Positions 14,716 through 15,752 of a DNA stretch of 15,752 bases are shown here, piece after piece. The stretch is taken from the NCBI GenBank assembly GCA_030049955.1, contig JASIJX010000329.1, positions 1 to 15,752 of the forward strand. Direction: 5' to 3'. The notes under the pieces were generated by a model. That model was not told the DNA's origin, did not search any database, and was given only the letters and a program-made list of their open reading frames with translations. A program made the position numbers and the translations under genes. Numbering within the stretch: the stretch's first letter is position 1; every line of letters begins with the position of its first letter. Source of the stretch: Acidobacteriaceae bacterium (GTDB lineage: Bacteria; Acidobacteriota; Terriglobia; Terriglobales; Acidobacteriaceae).

Positions 14716-15752
14716 TCACGCACACATAACTTTCTTAAACGCGGCCTGAAACTTCTGCATTTCGTCCGCTGTTCCAACAGTTACGCGCACATAGTTCGGC
14801 CAGGCCGGCCAAACACGCCCAACAAAAACATTCTCTCTGCGCATGGCCATAATGGCTTCCATGCCCGGCCGTCCGGTGTCGACCATAAAGCAGTTTGAAA
14901 CGGAAGGGACGTACTTGTAATTGTTCTTTTCCAGAAATTCGAAAGTCTCTTCGCGAACTTGGCCTATGATCTTGCGCCGCGTCGGCACAAGGTCCTTCGC
15001 TTCCAGGCTTGCCGTTGCCGCGACCATTCCCGTAATCGGCATCATGGTTGCGCCCCAGCCGCTGATCTTCTTGATCAGGTCGGGACGCGCAAGCGCGGCT
15101 CCGGCTCGCAAACCGGCCATGCCGTAGATCTTCGAGAACGTCCGGAGGATGATGACATCCTTTCCCTGCGCCACAAGATCGGAGTTGAAGGGCGCACCGG
15201 AAATGTGGGTATAGGCTTCGTCAATCATGACGATCGAGCCAGCAGGCTTGTTTGCCACGAGCCATTCGATCTCGGATTTCGGCGTGAGCGTTCCAGTAGG
15301 ATTGTTGGGATTGCAAATGTAGATTAGGCCAGCGGTCGGGCTTGCCGCGGCCATGGCTTTTACGTCATGGGCATACGTCGAGGTGAGCGGAACGTTTATC
15401 ACCGGTGCGCCGATGAATTTTGCTGCGCGCCCGCCGGCTTCGTATCCCGGATCGGCAGTGACCAGCGGACGCGTAGGCGATGTGAACGCAAGAACCGCTT
15501 GATGCAAAGCCGGGCTCGATCCAACGAAGATGCGCACCGATTCGAGATCGAGGCTCTCCTGCTGCGCGAGCGTGGACTGAAGTTTGTCGGTTTCGCTGTA
15601 GAGGTAACGTCCGCCTTGGGCAACAATATTGTGGACCGCCTCCATTGCTTCCGGACAAGGGCCCAGAGGATTCTCGTTGGCGTTGATCATCACTGCCCCA
15701 GGGGGTACGTTGGCAATTTTCGAGAGCTGAGCCATCGCCGGCTCATCGTAGA
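14716..15752 (-). CDS. HisC-like PLP-dependent aminotransferase, N-terminus cut by window edge
   Basis: This is a fold-type I aminotransferase (COG0079, histidinol-phosphate aminotransferase-like). Counting from the internal Met at 15735: ANENPLGPCPEA (19-30) is the substrate-arm signature, VGSSPALHQAV (71-81) the cofactor-phosphate region, CNPNNPTGT (141-149) and IDEAYTH (171-177) the PLP ring contacts. SKIYGMAGLR (201-210) carries the Schiff-base Lys K202, and YVRVTVGT carries the carboxylate-binding Arg R317. All key residues are present. The frame stays open past 15735 to the window edge, reading YDEPA before the Met, and no ribosome site precedes that Met. The true N-terminus therefore lies outside, possibly with an export signal as in some acidobacterial homologues. 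The specific substrate (histidinol phosphate, aromatic or other) is not decided by the visible sequence. No his genes lie beside it. The stop at 14716 is followed by a palindromic hairpin. Confidence 0.9.
   Translation of the reverse strand, partial: YDEPAMAQLSKIANVPPGAVMINANENPLGPCPEAMEAVHNIVAQGGRYLYSETDKLQSTLAQQESLDLESVRIFVGSSPALHQAVLAFTSPTRPLVTADPGYEAGGRAAKFIGAPVINVPLTSTYAHDVKAMAAASPTAGLIYICNPNNPTGTLTPKSEIEWLVANKPAGSIVMIDEAYTHISGAPFNSDLVAQGKDVIILRTFSKIYGMAGLRAGAALARPDLIKKISGWGATMMPITGMVAATASLEAKDLVPTRRKIIGQVREETFEFLEKNNYKYVPSVSNCFMVDTGRPGMEAIMAMRRENVFVGRVWPAWPNYVRVTVGTADEMQKFQAAFKKVMCA

Noticed and set aside
1..15752. CRISPR array, tRNA, rRNA or intact insertion sequence
   Set aside because: No regularly spaced direct repeats, cloverleaf-like sequence, rRNA-like stretch or transposase with terminal inverted repeats was recognised by reading.

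Overview
The window looks like chromosomal DNA from a moderately GC-rich Gram-negative bacterium, most likely an acidobacterium. The clues are a Pal lipoprotein with an added Ig-like domain, a glycine-rich secreted protein with a VirB10-like segment, a class I aminotransferase of the HisC type, and an integrase remnant whose wording resembles acidobacterial tyrosine recombinases. The taxonomic call is inference from protein style, not from a marker gene.

Layout. 61-984 (+) is a secreted, Gly-rich protein followed by a hairpin. About 550 bases with no confident gene lead to 1534-6093 (+), a 1519-residue SF1 helicase fused to a C-terminal Vsr/MTES_1575-like PD-(D/E)XK nuclease. This is the best candidate for a defence or DNA-processing system here. 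About 760 bases of degenerate sequence follow. Then pal (6853-7584, -, TTG start, terminator at 6805-6835) diverges from a Crp/Fnr-type regulator (7858-8514, +) across a 273-base region holding two inverted repeats. Next come a small exported protein (8771-9337, +) and a converging remnant (9794-9324, -) resembling the end of a DUF4062/TIR-like fold.

9894-12597 (+) is a compact operon: a CLC chloride protein with an RCK_C-like tail, and a tandem UspA protein 22 bases downstream. A small overlapping reading frame (12597-12782) may follow. A frameshifted tyrosine-recombinase C-terminus (about 12772-13144) marks a decayed mobile element. On the minus strand are a STAS-less SulP anion transporter (14530-13268) and, after a long palindrome, a HisC-like aminotransferase (14716 to the window edge) whose N-terminus lies outside.

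How they work together. Most genes are monocistronic and functionally separate: envelope integrity (pal), anion transport and stress (CLC, Usp, SulP), regulation (Crp-like) and amino-acid metabolism (HisC-like). The helicase-nuclease stands alone between gene-poor flanks, and two other loci hold remnants of recombinase or defence-like genes. This suggests that accessory DNA has repeatedly entered and decayed here. I found no tRNA, rRNA or CRISPR array and no intact transposase.
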